From positions 1 through 64,000 of the forward strand of contig ONSH01000002.1 in assembly GCA_900320435.1 (NCBI GenBank): a stretch of DNA of 64,000 nucleotides, written 5' to 3'. This stretch comes from an uncultured Prevotellaceae bacterium. Its GTDB lineage: Bacteria; Bacteroidota; Bacteroidia; Bacteroidales; Bacteroidaceae. This document shows, piece after piece, positions 14,953-23,219 of the stretch (position 1 is its first letter; every line of letters starts with the position of its first letter). The notes under the pieces are model-generated. The model did not search any database. It saw nothing but the letters and a program-made list of their open reading frames with translations, and had not been told where the DNA came from. A program made the translations under genes and the position numbers.

Positions 14953-15793
14953 GTTTCCCCGTCACCACAGGATTCTGGGGCAGGCGCCCGGGATGACGGT
15001 CGATATAGTCCTGAAGTCGTTTTTGCAGATTGGCAGCCGACAGCCGGAACATCTGAGGCCCGATGCCAAAGAGCGCCAGCGTGAGTTTACCGGCCTTGGG
15101 TTTGCTCTGCTCGAAACAGATTTGATACGGGCGGCAGGCGCTGACGGTCATCCACTCGTCGGGGGTCACGGCGGCAGGCTTGGCCGGCACCGGCGCATTC
15201 CGGGGAATGACGAACTCCGTGTCCACACCGCGTGCGGGCTCGTCCGACGGGCCGTTCGTGCCGTCGCCGCTGTGGCAGGCATCCAACACCACATAGAGGC
15301 GCCCCGTCTGCCCCAGCCTCTTGCGTATGGCGCCGAGGTGGCGAGAGAGTTCGTCATCAGTGAGATGCTTCTCACCACGGTCGTCAGGGCCGTAAACGAG
15401 TCGGGCGTCGTAGGGCACGAGACTTTCGTCCCAGCGGGCGTGACGCTTGCCGGGATGGCGCAAGGCCTCATCGCCGTCGAGGTCGGAGATCATCTGGCCG
15501 TGGCCACTGTAGTGAATATACACCACATCCCCCTTCGCGCAGCGCGACGCCAGACGCTCCAGGGCCTGCACGATGCCCTGCTTCGTGGCCTCACGGTTGA
15601 CCAGAACGGAGATGTCGGTGAAGCCTGCATTCGTCACCATGTTTTTCATCAGCCGCACGTCGTTCTCCCCGTGTATCCTGCTCCACGACGGGTCCGCCTG
15701 CTCCGACAGGCCAATCAGAAGCGCCCGGCGCGTAGAGGCACCGACGGCTGCGGCAAAGAGCAGAAGGAGAAACGAGAACAGCAGTTGTTTCAT
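14948..15793 (-). CDS. Exported caspase-fold peptidase (C14), 281 aa
   Basis: A signal peptide (about 1-20, 'AAAVGAS') precedes a complete caspase-like domain: 'RRALLIGLSEQ', the catalytic His in 'YIHYSGHGQM' (H98) and the catalytic Cys in 'VVLDACHSGDG' (C173). The acidic basic-residue pocket region 'DLDGDEAL' follows the His loop, as in metacaspase/paracaspase-type C14 enzymes that cut after Arg or Lys. Export is unusual because most bacterial caspase-like conflict proteins are cytosolic. It lies 15 bases after the LPP20/SnoaL-type gene and before the sigma factor. Confidence 0.85.
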   Translation of the reverse strand: MKQLLFSFLLLLFAAAVGASTRRALLIGLSEQADPSWSRIHGENDVRLMKNMVTNAGFTDISVLVNREATKQGIVQALERLASRCAKGDVVYIHYSGHGQMISDLDGDEALRHPGKRHARWDESLVPYDARLVYGPDDRGEKHLTDDELSRHLGAIRKRLGQTGRLYVVLDACHSGDGTNGPSDEPARGVDTEFVIPRNAPVPAKPAAVTPDEWMTVSACRPYQICFEQSKPKAGKLTLALFGIGPQMFRLSAANLQKRLQDYIDRHPGRLPQNPVVTGKP

Positions 15794-15808
15794 GGTGTCA
15801 GAGGGATG

Positions 15809-17674
15809 TTATTCGCTGTAGAAGTCGCCGGCATTGTAGAGCTTGTCCATCGACACCTCGTTGGGCTGCCAGGTGCGTATCTTGATTTGCGGGGCTTCGC
15901 GGTCGGTCATGTCCACCAGAAGGAAGAGGAAGCCCTTGTCGGCGTAACGCGAGGAGTTGTATTCCTGACCGATCTGGATGGCGAAGAGCTTCTTGTCCTT
16001 GTATTTCTCAAGCCACTGCACCTCGTTGTTGGAGAAACGTATGTTGATGAACTCGTTGCGGGCAAAGTTTTCCTTGAGCTTCTTCAGGTAGCCGTCCTTC
16101 GTGTAGCGGTTGTACTGGATGATGTCCTGTCCGCCCACGGAGACGCCGCGCTCGCCGGGAATCTGACTGCTCGGGCGCTTCACCACGTTGCCGGAGATGA
16201 TGACGGCGTCGTCGGCAAAGATGTCGCTGATGTAGTCGAGGCGCTTGAGACAGTAGGCCGTCTTGTAGTTTTCCATGAACTCCATCAACACCTCGCGCGT
16301 CTCGTCGCTCCATCCGGGGGCGTACTTGCAAAGGATGTCGTTCTCGGCCACCTGACCCAGACCGAAGGCCACGTTGTCGATGCGGCCCTCCGTGTTGAAG
16401 GTGAAGACGACGTCCTCCACATAGGTCTTCTTCGTGCCCGACTTGAAGGAGAACGACATCTGCAGGCCGCGAGCCACAACGGTGCCGTTGGTGCCCTTGA
16501 AGAAGGAGATATTGGGCGTGCCCACGATGCGACCCGTGCCGTAGGAGATGAGCTTGTTGTACATATCCAGACCGTCGAGCGTGAAGCAGCGGTTGGCGTC
16601 GGAGTAGCTGCGGCGCTGGATGGCGGTGATGACCTGGTTCATCGTGGCGACGAAGGCATCGGACTCGGCCACCGTCTGCGTGGCGCTGGGCTTGAGGTTG
16701 ACGCCCGTGCCGTCGCTCTTCACGGCGGCGGGGCGGCCGGAGGCGGTGATGGTGAGGTCCTTCTTAGGCTGCGCAGCATTGCCGCCTTTGCCCTTCACCG
16801 TGTGCTCGGCCTTGGGGAAGGTCTTGCGCGTGATGACGTCCAGCACGCTCTGCATCTCGGCGTCGCCGCGCGCCTGTCCGGCGTATTCGTATTCCAGGCT
16901 GACGTGGTAGGTGGACGTCTCGTAGCCGGGCACCATCTCCATCATGCCGCGCCCGTCCTTGGCGCTGCCCTGACACATGGTGCGGCCGTCGTTGTAGTTG
17001 AACTCCAGGCTCGATACGGGTTGTCCCTGATAGGTGAAGAGCAGATCGACAAAGTCGCCGTCACGGTGGTCAAACTTCACGTCCACGTCACCCAATATCT
17101 CGTTGATGCGCAGGGGGATCCAGTTCACCAGGATGCGACCGTCCTCGCCCGTCACCTCGTCGGGGCGCTGCACGGAGCGGATGAGGGAATAGGCCCAGTA
17201 GTAGTATTGCAGGGCCATGTCGATCTTACCCTTCTTCTTGGCCTCTCCGGCAATATAGACCATGTCCCTGGCTTTGGCGATGCGCGCCTCGTAGATGCGG
17301 GCTAGCTCGGAGCGCTTCATGTAGCGGCGCACGGTGACGTTGGGCTCCTTGCCCACCACCCACTTCTCCACGTTGGTCAGCGTGGACTGCGAATAGGTGC
17401 GCACGCAGTTGAGCACGCGGGCTTTGTGGTCGATGTTGCCGTTGGTGTTGGTCTCGTCCTCGATGCCGACAAACTCGCTCGACACGTGGGTGGCGATCAT
17501 GCCCACCAGCTCGGCCATCGCGGCCTCGGAAGCCTCCGCCTCCGTGGCGCCCACGCCCACGCCGTAGTAGTATTCACCCGAGGAACGGATGTAGTCCCAG
17601 TTTTGCGCCTGCCCCGCAAGACTCACAAGGAGCAGGGCAAAGACGAAAAGAAATATTGGCCGAATGTGTTGCAT
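15809..17674 (-). CDS. Exported LPP20-type protein with C-terminal NTF2/SnoaL-like region (621 aa)
   Basis: Signal peptide to about residue 23 ('SLAGQAQ'). Residues 28-150 form an LPP20-type block ('YYYGVGVGATEAEASEAAMAELVGMIATHV'; 'VRRYMKRSELARIYEARIAKARDMV'), then a helical hairpin resembling TPR ('GKIDMALQYYYWAYSLI'), a beta-rich middle, and repeated alpha/beta segments ('VITAIQRRSYSDANRCFT', 'FMENYKTAYCLKRLDYISDIFADDAVIISG') like NTF2/SnoaL cone folds. No catalytic motif is evident; a scaffold or ligand-binding role is likely. It sits between the PEGA-SUMF1 gene (33 bases upstream) and the caspase gene. Confidence 0.6.
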   Translation of the reverse strand: MQHIRPIFLFVFALLLVSLAGQAQNWDYIRSSGEYYYGVGVGATEAEASEAAMAELVGMIATHVSSEFVGIEDETNTNGNIDHKARVLNCVRTYSQSTLTNVEKWVVGKEPNVTVRRYMKRSELARIYEARIAKARDMVYIAGEAKKKGKIDMALQYYYWAYSLIRSVQRPDEVTGEDGRILVNWIPLRINEILGDVDVKFDHRDGDFVDLLFTYQGQPVSSLEFNYNDGRTMCQGSAKDGRGMMEMVPGYETSTYHVSLEYEYAGQARGDAEMQSVLDVITRKTFPKAEHTVKGKGGNAAQPKKDLTITASGRPAAVKSDGTGVNLKPSATQTVAESDAFVATMNQVITAIQRRSYSDANRCFTLDGLDMYNKLISYGTGRIVGTPNISFFKGTNGTVVARGLQMSFSFKSGTKKTYVEDVVFTFNTEGRIDNVAFGLGQVAENDILCKYAPGWSDETREVLMEFMENYKTAYCLKRLDYISDIFADDAVIISGNVVKRPSSQIPGERGVSVGGQDIIQYNRYTKDGYLKKLKENFARNEFINIRFSNNEVQWLEKYKDKKLFAIQIGQEYNSSRYADKGFLFLLVDMTDREAPQIKIRTWQPNEVSMDKLYNAGDFYSE

Positions 17675-17707
17675 ATTTATCTTTTTCTTTCTATTATTCA
17701 GGTTGAA

Positions 17708-19534
17708 CTAAAGGGCAAGACGAAAGCCGAGGTGGTTGAACGTGCCCGAGGGCGTGCTGCCGTGCCGGCGGGACACGCGACAGCACCACGCGTAGTAGCC
17801 CCAACTGCCTCCACGGTACACGCGGCGAGAGCTCGAAGAAGGACCCGTGGGATTCGATTGAGTGGAGCTGCTGTAGGAGCCATACCAGTCCTGACACCAT
17901 TCCCACACATTGCCGCTCATGTCGTAGAGACCGAGTTCGTTGGGCAGCTTCGTAGCGACGGGATGTGTCTTGCTGCTGCTGTTGTCCGTGTACCACGCTA
18001 CGTCTGCGATCGTGTTGCTGCCGCTGTACTTATAGTCCTTGCTCAGCTTACCGCCTCGGGCTGCATATTCCCACTCTGCCTCTGTGGGCAGGCGGAAGTT
18101 CTGGCCTGTGAGTTGATTGAGCTTTGTGATGAAGGTTTGACAGTCGTTCCAGGAAACTCTTTCTACAGGCAGGTTATCACCCTTCCTGTTAGAGGGATTC
18201 GAACCCATCACGGCTTTCCACAGCGCCTGCGTCACTTCCGTCTGGCCGATGGAGTAGCTGCTCAGGGTCACGCTGTGGACGGGTTTCTCATCATTATAGG
18301 CATCACTGCCCTGCTCCGCCGTGCCGCCCATTTGGAACGTGCCGCCCTCAACGGGCATCATCACAAAAGAGACGCCCATCACAGTGAACGTGCGGCCGCC
18401 GGAGGCATTGGGCGTGCCGCCAACAGAGGGCGTCGTCTGCTTAGGCTTCTCCTTCAGCGTGAGATTAATGTCCGTCGTCTGCTGCTCCGCAATGTCTATC
18501 GTGGTCTGGGCGTCCTCGTAGCCCTCACGGCTCAGCGTCAGGGTATGTCGGCCGATCAACACTTCGGGGAGCATCTTGGGGGTGGTGCCACAATCCTTGC
18601 CGTCAATCCTGATGGTGGCACGCAAGGGGGAAGAGTTCACGGCCAGCGTACCGACAATGGGCGTGGGCGGCGTGAGCGTGACAGCGGCGTCTTTGTCCTC
18701 CGCGACGGTGATGGTCTGGAAAGACGACTTGTGGTTCTGTTGGCGGCACTCCACCTGATAGGTGCCGGCGCGGAGCAGGCCCGTCCACGAGCGGGTACCG
18801 CGCTTCTGGTCGTTGACATAGATGTCGGCGTCAGACGCCACGGAGAGCGTGACGTTGGCGCCGTTGCGGCGCAGCGAGACGTTCTCAATGTGTGTCTCGC
18901 CTCTGTTGTTCAGCGTGAAGCGGCCCTCGGTGTTGTGGTAGTTCTCCGCCATCACGCGGTAGGTGTAGGTGCCGTATTCCCGCGTCTTGGCCACGCTGCC
19001 CTCCGCATCGGTGATGCCGAAGACTTCCTCCTGAGCGCCGGCAGCCTCGCGGCGTATCATGACAGTGGCGCGGGCGTCGGCGGGCTTCACCTGAAACATC
19101 ACCATCTGGGTCATAATCACGGGGGCCTGCTCGCTGAGTTGCATCACGTAGGTCTTACCCGACTCGATGGTGGTGTGCAGGTCGTAACGGTCAATGGTGG
19201 TGTAGCCCGGGCGCATGATGGTGACCATCTTGGCGTTCTTCTGCACATACACCCAAAGCTTGCCGTCGTGCCACTCCACCAGGTGATTCATGTTGCCGAA
19301 GTTGAAGTTGTATTCGCGCAAGCCCTCCGGATTGGTGCAACCCACCTTGATGACGGCGTAGAGAGCCCCGCTGCCATCCACCTTCTTAAACTGCTCACTA
19401 CGGGCCGTGAGGTCGAAGGGATCCTCCGCAAAGTTCACGACATGAAATGTCAGTTGCTGGCTGAAGGCCGACAAAACTCCCAACAAGAGCAGGAGCCATG
19501 TCATCAGGAAGATATGTTTAGCGTGTTGCTTCAT
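17708..19534 (-). CDS. Exported PEGA-SUMF1 (FGE-sulfatase fold) protein, copy A
   Basis: The 608-aa protein has a signal peptide (about 1-25), a beta-rich N-terminal half with PEGA-like repeats ('LAVNSSPLRATIRIDGKDCGTTPKML', 'LIGRHTLTLSREGYEDAQTTIDI') and a C-terminal SUMF1/FGE domain from about 375 ('VEGGTFQMGG', 'VSWNDCQTFI', 'FRLPTEAEWEYAARGG', 'LGLYDMSGNVWEWCQDW', 'RGGSW...GFRLAL'). This C-type-lectin fold is used for formylglycine formation in a few proteins but mostly for ligand binding in Bacteroidetes. The two active-site cysteines of true FGE are not evident, so binding is more likely. The 24 codons between RGGSW and GFRLAL differ strongly from copy B. Confidence 0.8.
   Translation of the reverse strand: MKQHAKHIFLMTWLLLLLGVLSAFSQQLTFHVVNFAEDPFDLTARSEQFKKVDGSGALYAVIKVGCTNPEGLREYNFNFGNMNHLVEWHDGKLWVYVQKNAKMVTIMRPGYTTIDRYDLHTTIESGKTYVMQLSEQAPVIMTQMVMFQVKPADARATVMIRREAAGAQEEVFGITDAEGSVAKTREYGTYTYRVMAENYHNTEGRFTLNNRGETHIENVSLRRNGANVTLSVASDADIYVNDQKRGTRSWTGLLRAGTYQVECRQQNHKSSFQTITVAEDKDAAVTLTPPTPIVGTLAVNSSPLRATIRIDGKDCGTTPKMLPEVLIGRHTLTLSREGYEDAQTTIDIAEQQTTDINLTLKEKPKQTTPSVGGTPNASGGRTFTVMGVSFVMMPVEGGTFQMGGTAEQGSDAYNDEKPVHSVTLSSYSIGQTEVTQALWKAVMGSNPSNRKGDNLPVERVSWNDCQTFITKLNQLTGQNFRLPTEAEWEYAARGGKLSKDYKYSGSNTIADVAWYTDNSSSKTHPVATKLPNELGLYDMSGNVWEWCQDWYGSYSSSTQSNPTGPSSSSRRVYRGGSWGYYAWCCRVSRRHGSTPSGTFNHLGFRLAL
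17729..17800 (-). other. Variable 24-codon segment of SUMF1 copy A
   Basis: This 72-base segment lies between the conserved GGSW and GFRLAL codons. It has exactly the same length in copy B (19718-19789) but only 6 of 24 encoded residues agree, in contrast to the strongly conserved flanks. In SUMF1/C-type-lectin proteins this is the surface loop region that diversity-generating retroelements target; no retroelement is present in the window. Confidence 0.5.
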
Positions 19535-19640
19535 ATTTTATACCATTCCGCGTACAAAAATACAAAAAAAATTAAAAAATAAAATATAATGCTTAAAGAT
19601 TTATATGCAACGTGTCTGTTTTGTATCGTTAGTCTCATTT

Positions 19641-19663
19641 GTCTCACGACGTTTTTATAAGAC
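19641..19663. repeat. GTCTC-type hairpin repeat, degenerate copy
   Basis: GTCTCACGACG...TATAAGAC begins like the hairpins at 28497 and 34231 but only the outer four base pairs are kept. It lies 28 bases downstream of SUMF1 copy B (minus strand) and is joined to 'TACTACCCTACTTCA', the same string that accompanies the other copies. Confidence 0.55.
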
Positions 19664-19690
19664 TACTACCCTACTTCATTTAAAAGAATT

Positions 19691-21538
19691 CTATTCTGAG
19701 AGAGCCAGGCGAAAGCCTATGTAGTCATTGCTATTTGATGGTGCATGGTGGCTACGATAAGCCAATGGGCAAAAGGTTGCCATACTGCTCCAACTGCCAC
19801 CGCGATCCACACGGAAAGAACCTGTTGCCGGTCCTATAGGATTCGTCACTGAAACAGAAGAATATGGACCTTTCCAATCTTGACACCATTCCCACACGTT
19901 GCCTGTCATATCATAAAGGCCAAGTTCATTGGGTTGTTGGGTAGCCACAGGATGTGTATTGCCTTCGCTGTTTTTATTATACCATGCAATCTTGCTAAGA
20001 CTGTTGCTTCCGCTATACCTATACCCTTTGCTCATAGTGCCTCCACGGGCGGCAAATTCCCATTCGGCTTCTGTTGGCAAACGGAATTTCTTCCCCGTAA
20101 GTAGATTGAGCCTGCGAATAAATTCCTGACAATCGTTCCACGACACATTCTCCACAGGCAATAAGGCGCCTCTAAAGAAAGACGGATTCTTACCCATAAC
20201 GGCTCGCCAAAGGGCCTGGGTAACCTCTGTCTGTCCAATATAATAACTGCTCAATGTTACGGAATGTGCAGGGGCTTCATTCGACTCGTTATTTCCATAC
20301 CCCATCTGAAACGTTCCGCCCTCCACGCGCACCATATTATATTGGATCCCGTCTACAGTCAAAACACCATCAGTATATATTATGTTGATCTGTGACAAAT
20401 CATCATCCGACACAGTGGACTCGTTTTCATTAGGAATCGTAACAGCCCTATCCTTCTCCTTCAATGCCAGATTTATATCTGTGGTCTGTTGTTCTTTGAC
20501 GTCAACTGTCGTCTGTGCTTCACCATAACCGTTCAAACTGAGTTTAACCGTATGCTGGCCGATAAGAAGGTCCGTGATGTTACGCGGCGTTGTACCATAG
20601 GACTTGCCATCCACATAGATAGCAGCCCCAGAGGGGGTTGATGTGATTGCCAAAACACCCATAATGGGAGTCGGCGGTGCCAGGACGATGCTCTGATCCT
20701 CGCCTTCTTTCACCGATATGGTTTGAGAAGACGGACGGTGATTTTCCTGACGGCATTCCACATTATGAAGGCCGGCCTTCAGCGAGCCCGTCCATGAACG
20801 TGTACCCTTCTTCGTCCCATTGATATAGATATCGGCATTAGTAGCTACAGCCAGTGTTATATTGGCGCCATTACTGCGCAGCATCACATTCTCTCTGTGC
20901 GTCTCTGTCTGACTGTTAAGCGTGAACCGTCCTTCAGAGGAATAATAGTTTTCAGCCATCACCTCGTAGGTATAGGTACCAAACTCCAGACCCTTGGCAG
21001 TAACACCAGTGACATCTGTTGTACCGAACAACTCCTTGGGCGAGTCACCTCCTTCACGTCGTATCATGACTACTGCCCCTGTCACTTTGGGTTCTGTCTG
21101 AAACATCACCATTTGCGTATAGATTACAGGACCCTGGGCAGAGAGCTTCATGCGGTAGGTTTTTCCCTCCTCAATGGTCGTTTGCAGGTCGTGGTTGAGC
21201 AGAGGAGTATACCCATTGCGACGGATGGTGACACGTTTGGCGTTCTTTTGGACGTAGATCCACAGCAGGCCGTCATGCTCCTCTATGAGATGGTTCATGT
21301 TGCCGAAATTGAACTGATACTCACGCAGGTTATCTCCTTCCTCCCCACTCACCTTGATAATAGCATAAAGTGACCCGCTGCCGTCCACTTTTTTATACTG
21401 GTCGTTGCGGGCCGTGAGGTCGAAGGGATCTGCAGCAAAATCCGTCACACGAAACTTCAGCTGTCCAAAGGACGACAAGACTCCCAACAAGAGCAGAAGC
21501 CATGTCATCAGGAAGATATGTTTAGCGTGTTGCTTCAT
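19691..21538 (-). CDS. Exported PEGA-SUMF1 protein, copy B
   Basis: The start at 21536-21538 is chosen because it begins MKQHAKHIFLMTWLL, as in copy A; an upstream ATG at 21577 would add 13 residues before the signal peptide. The 615-aa protein repeats the architecture of copy A: signal peptide, PEGA-like repeats ('LAITSTPSGAAIYVDGKSYGTTPRNI'), then a SUMF1 domain ('VEGGTFQMGYG', 'LPTEAEWEFAARGG', 'MTGNVWEWCQDW', 'RGGSW...GFRLAL'). Overall the two are clearly homologous, and their first ~54 bases are almost identical at DNA level while silent sites further on differ, pointing to local gene conversion. It ends a minus-strand run that begins with the caspase gene at 28191. Confidence 0.8.
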   Translation of the reverse strand: MKQHAKHIFLMTWLLLLLGVLSSFGQLKFRVTDFAADPFDLTARNDQYKKVDGSGSLYAIIKVSGEEGDNLREYQFNFGNMNHLIEEHDGLLWIYVQKNAKRVTIRRNGYTPLLNHDLQTTIEEGKTYRMKLSAQGPVIYTQMVMFQTEPKVTGAVVMIRREGGDSPKELFGTTDVTGVTAKGLEFGTYTYEVMAENYYSSEGRFTLNSQTETHRENVMLRSNGANITLAVATNADIYINGTKKGTRSWTGSLKAGLHNVECRQENHRPSSQTISVKEGEDQSIVLAPPTPIMGVLAITSTPSGAAIYVDGKSYGTTPRNITDLLIGQHTVKLSLNGYGEAQTTVDVKEQQTTDINLALKEKDRAVTIPNENESTVSDDDLSQINIIYTDGVLTVDGIQYNMVRVEGGTFQMGYGNNESNEAPAHSVTLSSYYIGQTEVTQALWRAVMGKNPSFFRGALLPVENVSWNDCQEFIRRLNLLTGKKFRLPTEAEWEFAARGGTMSKGYRYSGSNSLSKIAWYNKNSEGNTHPVATQQPNELGLYDMTGNVWEWCQDWKGPYSSVSVTNPIGPATGSFRVDRGGSWSSMATFCPLAYRSHHAPSNSNDYIGFRLALSE

Positions 21539-21578
21539 ACGCGATAGTGTCGTCGGGGTGAATCTTTGGGTTATCAAT

Positions 21579-23219
21579 TTAATTGTTTAACAAAATCACC
21601 GTAGCCTCACTGTTGTTCATTCCCGGCATGGTCATTCCCAAGGGCGCTCCTATGTATGTGGGGTCGCATACGACAAACTTCCTGCCGTCGTTCATAATGT
21701 AGTCTCCCTTAACGTCCGATTTAAAGCAAACCGCCGTGGCCAGGTGACCGGGATAAAAGACCAGGATGACGTCCAAACCCAACAAGTCACGCACAAGATG
21801 CGAAAACAGGATAGAGCGGTCTTCACAATCGCAATAGGGATAGTAGAGCGTCTCTTCGGCAAAGAAGGCTCTGTCACCACCCCACACCTTGTCGTCATAT
21901 TCATAGACAAACGCCGTCTGCACCCAGTTCAAGAGGCGCTCCGCAGCTTCTTTCTCGCTCTTGCCCCCAATGAATTCCTTCAGTGCGGGATACAGCGACG
22001 ATGCGACAGACCTGTCCAAAGGCGTGTTGGCATATATGGCCCATTTCGTCATGAAATTATGATTGATAATCGACGTGGGATACTCATTGAAGAAGTCCAC
22101 GAGATTCTTATTCACCGCCACACGCACGGACATATCGGGATAACGCACGGAAGAGAGAGTTCTCTGACCGGATGTCATCACATCGAAATCTTGCGCATTG
22201 TTTATATAAAGGGACAAGGCCTTCTCTTTCGGGAACTGTGCATTGCAGATATTCAACGATTGCTCGTCGCCGTTGAAGACATAGTAATCAGTCCCGTCAA
22301 TGTCATAATACGGTTTGCCAAAAATAAAATGCTTCGAAGAATACAGCATTCTCAGCTTGTCGCCGGCAACGGCCAGTCGCATCTGGTATCCCGACTGGCA
22401 GAAGATGAAGGCCGTCAGCAGAGTGGCTTCATTGGTCTTTCCCAAGCAGGCCTCGGACATGGCGCTCAGCATGTTCAGGTAAGCCCAATCGCTCAGATGC
22501 TTCGTCTGTCTCAGAGCCAGGCAATCGCGAATCGTGTTGTTGTAGTCACTGCCCGACAACTTCTCCCAGGCTTTTGCGATGCTGTTGCCGTCAAGTCCCG
22601 ACAATTGGAACCTCTGCCCATCATTGAAACGAGCCTTCATGGAGGTGCCGTACACTGCAAAATCGCACTGCGTCTCGTCGGCCACAGGCTGTTCGCGTAT
22701 CGGAGCAACAGGTTTAGGCTGAGGCTCCGGCACCGGAGGAGTCACAGTCTCCTTTATGGGCAAGGGGTTGTCTTGGGGGGCTTTCTTCTTCTCGTCGTCA
22801 TTAATCACCACAGGAGGCTTCTCGTCTTCCTTGGGTTGCGGCACGGCAGGCTGTGCACGGAACGACGCCCAAGCCTCCTTGACGAACTCTGCATAGTCCC
22901 GATTGACCTCGTCACGGAAATTCGAGAAATCCTTCCTCGCATTTCTGCGAAACGATTCAAAATCCTCAAAGTCGTCCTGCATCGGGTCGTCCGCGCCATC
23001 CTCATTCTCTGCTTTTTCACGCGTCACAGTGGCAGGGTCGCTGGAGCGCTTTTGGGCTTTCTTCTCTTCGCCGTTTGCCTTATCCTTTACATAACGCGTA
23101 TATATCTTGGATGCTTTGGATACAGATTTGCTCTGAGCGTGAAGATCTGAACAAACTCCTGCAAGGAAAGCAAGGGCAAACAATATTGCAACAATTCTAT
23201 TTCCCATTTTTCTTATCAT
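21579..23219 (-). CDS. Exported transglutaminase-like cysteine protein, copy B
   Basis: The 546-aa protein (start taken at 23217-23219; 23205-23207 also possible) has a signal peptide ('AILFALAFLAGVCSDLHAQ'), a charged linker with Pro/Lys-rich segments, and a C-terminal domain carrying the same triad as copy A: Cys in 'YPYCDCEDRSILF', His in 'FYPGHLATAV', Asp in 'VCDPTYIGAP'. It overlaps the 3' end of the CHASE2 gene by 23 bases. An additional N-terminal segment ('SKASKIYTRYVKDKANGEEKKAQKRSS') is absent in copy A. Like copy A it lies close to a PEGA-SUMF1 gene, so the two families probably act together. Confidence 0.75.
   Translation of the reverse strand: MIRKMGNRIVAILFALAFLAGVCSDLHAQSKSVSKASKIYTRYVKDKANGEEKKAQKRSSDPATVTREKAENEDGADDPMQDDFEDFESFRRNARKDFSNFRDEVNRDYAEFVKEAWASFRAQPAVPQPKEDEKPPVVINDDEKKKAPQDNPLPIKETVTPPVPEPQPKPVAPIREQPVADETQCDFAVYGTSMKARFNDGQRFQLSGLDGNSIAKAWEKLSGSDYNNTIRDCLALRQTKHLSDWAYLNMLSAMSEACLGKTNEATLLTAFIFCQSGYQMRLAVAGDKLRMLYSSKHFIFGKPYYDIDGTDYYVFNGDEQSLNICNAQFPKEKALSLYINNAQDFDVMTSGQRTLSSVRYPDMSVRVAVNKNLVDFFNEYPTSIINHNFMTKWAIYANTPLDRSVASSLYPALKEFIGGKSEKEAAERLLNWVQTAFVYEYDDKVWGGDRAFFAEETLYYPYCDCEDRSILFSHLVRDLLGLDVILVFYPGHLATAVCFKSDVKGDYIMNDGRKFVVCDPTYIGAPLGMTMPGMNNSEATVILLNN

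Noticed and set aside
14903..17305. Plus-strand ORF of 800 aa across several genes
   Set aside because: It spans two opposite-strand genes and their spacer, begins in the hexamer repeat, and shows only shadow composition.
17426..19582. Plus-strand ORF of 718 aa
   Set aside because: It is antisense to the SUMF1 gene and its neighbour; no recognisable motif.
17729..19789. Complete diversity-generating retroelement
   Set aside because: No reverse transcriptase, template repeat or accessory gene is present in the window; only a possible variable region is reported.
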